Source of the DNA: Actinomycetes bacterium
Lineage (GTDB): Bacteria; Actinomycetota; Acidimicrobiia; Spongiisociales; UBA5794
Assembly (NCBI GenBank): GCA_023336765.1
Contig: JAMBLL010000075.1
Coordinates: 1-6,172, forward strand
Reading direction: 5' to 3'
DNA length: 6,172 nt
Each line of letters begins with the position of its first letter. Within the stretch, counting starts at the first letter, position 1. The notes below the pieces were generated by a model, which was not told the DNA's origin, made no database searches, and was given only the letters and a program-made list of their open reading frames with translations. Below, one piece after another: positions 5,741 through 6,172 of this stretch. The position numbers and the translations under genes are program-made.

Positions 5741-6118
5741 ATGGCTCAAGAGAAATGGATGACCAGGTTCGCTCGACAGCGTCGCACTGACCGTACAGCG
5801 GCAGAGATAGTGCTCTGGCAGGAACTGCGGGGATCTGGGATGGGCTACCGATTTCGGCGAGAGGACCCTATAGGACCCTACATCGCAGACTTCTCCTGCC
5901 GATTCAAACGACTGATCGTGGAGTGCGATGGTGCGAGCCACACCGATCCGGAGAAGGATGCCGAACGCGATCGATGGTTCCACGAGCATGGATGGTTCGT
6001 GCTCCGCTTCGACGACTTCGATGTACTCGACGACCTTGAATGGGTCCTCGAGACGATCGCGACGGCTCTCGAAGATCCCTCACAGGTCCTTGACCCTCTC
6101 AACCTCAACCCCGAATAG
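5741..6118 (+). CDS. DUF559 family protein, Vsr-like endonuclease fold
   Basis: This 125-residue protein matches the DUF559 family, related to very-short-patch-repair (Vsr) and other PD-(D/E)xK-type nucleases. Visible parts: the N-terminal basic helix with TAAEIVLWQELR (Glu22), YRFRREDPIGPYIADFSC (Asp50), RLIVECDGASH (Glu61, Asp63, His67), and the end GWFVLRFDDFDVLDDLEWVLETI. The acidic residues expected for metal-dependent cleavage are present, so the protein may be active; DNA nicking or cleavage is family-level inference and the target is unknown. Length is normal for DUF559. ATG 5741 follows a G-rich stretch (GGGGG at 5735-5739) that is too close to be a good ribosome site. No methyltransferase is adjacent in the window, which argues against a normal Vsr-Dcm pair. 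The gene sits between GTCCCCCTT repeats on both sides, suggesting a mobile or selfish cassette. Confidence 0.85.
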   Translation: MAQEKWMTRFARQRRTDRTAAEIVLWQELRGSGMGYRFRREDPIGPYIADFSCRFKRLIVECDGASHTDPEKDAERDRWFHEHGWFVLRFDDFDVLDDLEWVLETIATALEDPSQVLDPLNLNPE

Positions 6119-6126
6119 CCGATGGC

Positions 6127-6172
6127 GTCCCCCTTTCAAGGGCGACAGCAGAGGGACGAAGTCCCGATGCAG
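6127..6172 (+). repeat. Palindromic repeat copy C, cut by the window edge
   Basis: Nine bases after the DUF559 stop, GTCCCCCTT (6127-6135) and AAGGGCGAC (6138-6146, one mismatch) repeat the first hairpin of copy A in the same orientation. A second hairpin follows, GGGAC-GAA-GTCCC, with GATGCAG to the window end. Most bases match copy A, but the inner hairpin differs in sequence while keeping the stem, as if the fold were selected. The remainder lies outside the window. Confidence 0.8.

Noticed and set aside
5862..5881. Tandem decamer AGGACCCTAT / AGGACCCTAC in the DUF559 gene
   Set aside because: It falls in the conserved EDPIGPYIADF region, so codon coincidence is enough to explain it.

Overview
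The window looks like a chromosomal stretch of a fairly GC-rich Actinomycetota-type bacterium. The evidence is dense same-strand genes, ATGA/GTGA stop-start overlaps, a GTG start, and two ECF sigma-factor operons, one carrying a DUF5667 membrane protein typical of Actinomycetota. An uncultured lineage such as Acidimicrobiia is plausible, but this is inference; no rRNA or marker gene is present.

Layout, all on the + strand: (1) 1-125 is the 3' end of a gene whose product ends in a Met/Asp/Asn-rich tail. (2) 159-1675 is an ECF sigma factor coupled by ATGA to a one-helix membrane protein with a DUF5667 domain and a long Met/Asp/Ser/Gly-rich outer tail, the usual sigma/regulator pairing. (3) 1783-2906 is a second ECF sigma factor coupled by ATGA to an O6-alkylguanine-DNA alkyltransferase (Ogt/MGMT type). 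Here the DNA-repair protein sits where an anti-sigma factor normally does. (4) 2911-2979 is a compact inverted-repeat element made of 7-bp units. (5) 2991-5550 is a class V aminotransferase/cysteine desulfurase-like enzyme overlapping an alpha/beta hydrolase by 8 bp. (6) 5562-6172 is a DUF559 (Vsr-like) endonuclease-fold gene flanked by palindromic GTCCCCCTT/AAGGGGGAC repeats: two head-to-head copies upstream and one copy downstream that runs off the window.

The first two operons look like signal-responsive transcription modules. The first probably reports an envelope signal, and its Met-rich tail, echoed at the end of the preceding gene, suggests a possible metal link. The second is the most interesting: its architecture suggests an alkylation-damage regulon in which the suicide repair protein might also control its sigma factor. 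The desulfurase-like enzyme and hydrolase form a metabolic pair with no assigned pathway. The DUF559 gene and its repeats look like a mobile or selfish unit inserted after that operon. There is no gene-free stretch above 300 bp; the longest (5551-5740) is mostly repeat. No tRNA, rRNA, CRISPR array or convincing U-tract terminator was seen.
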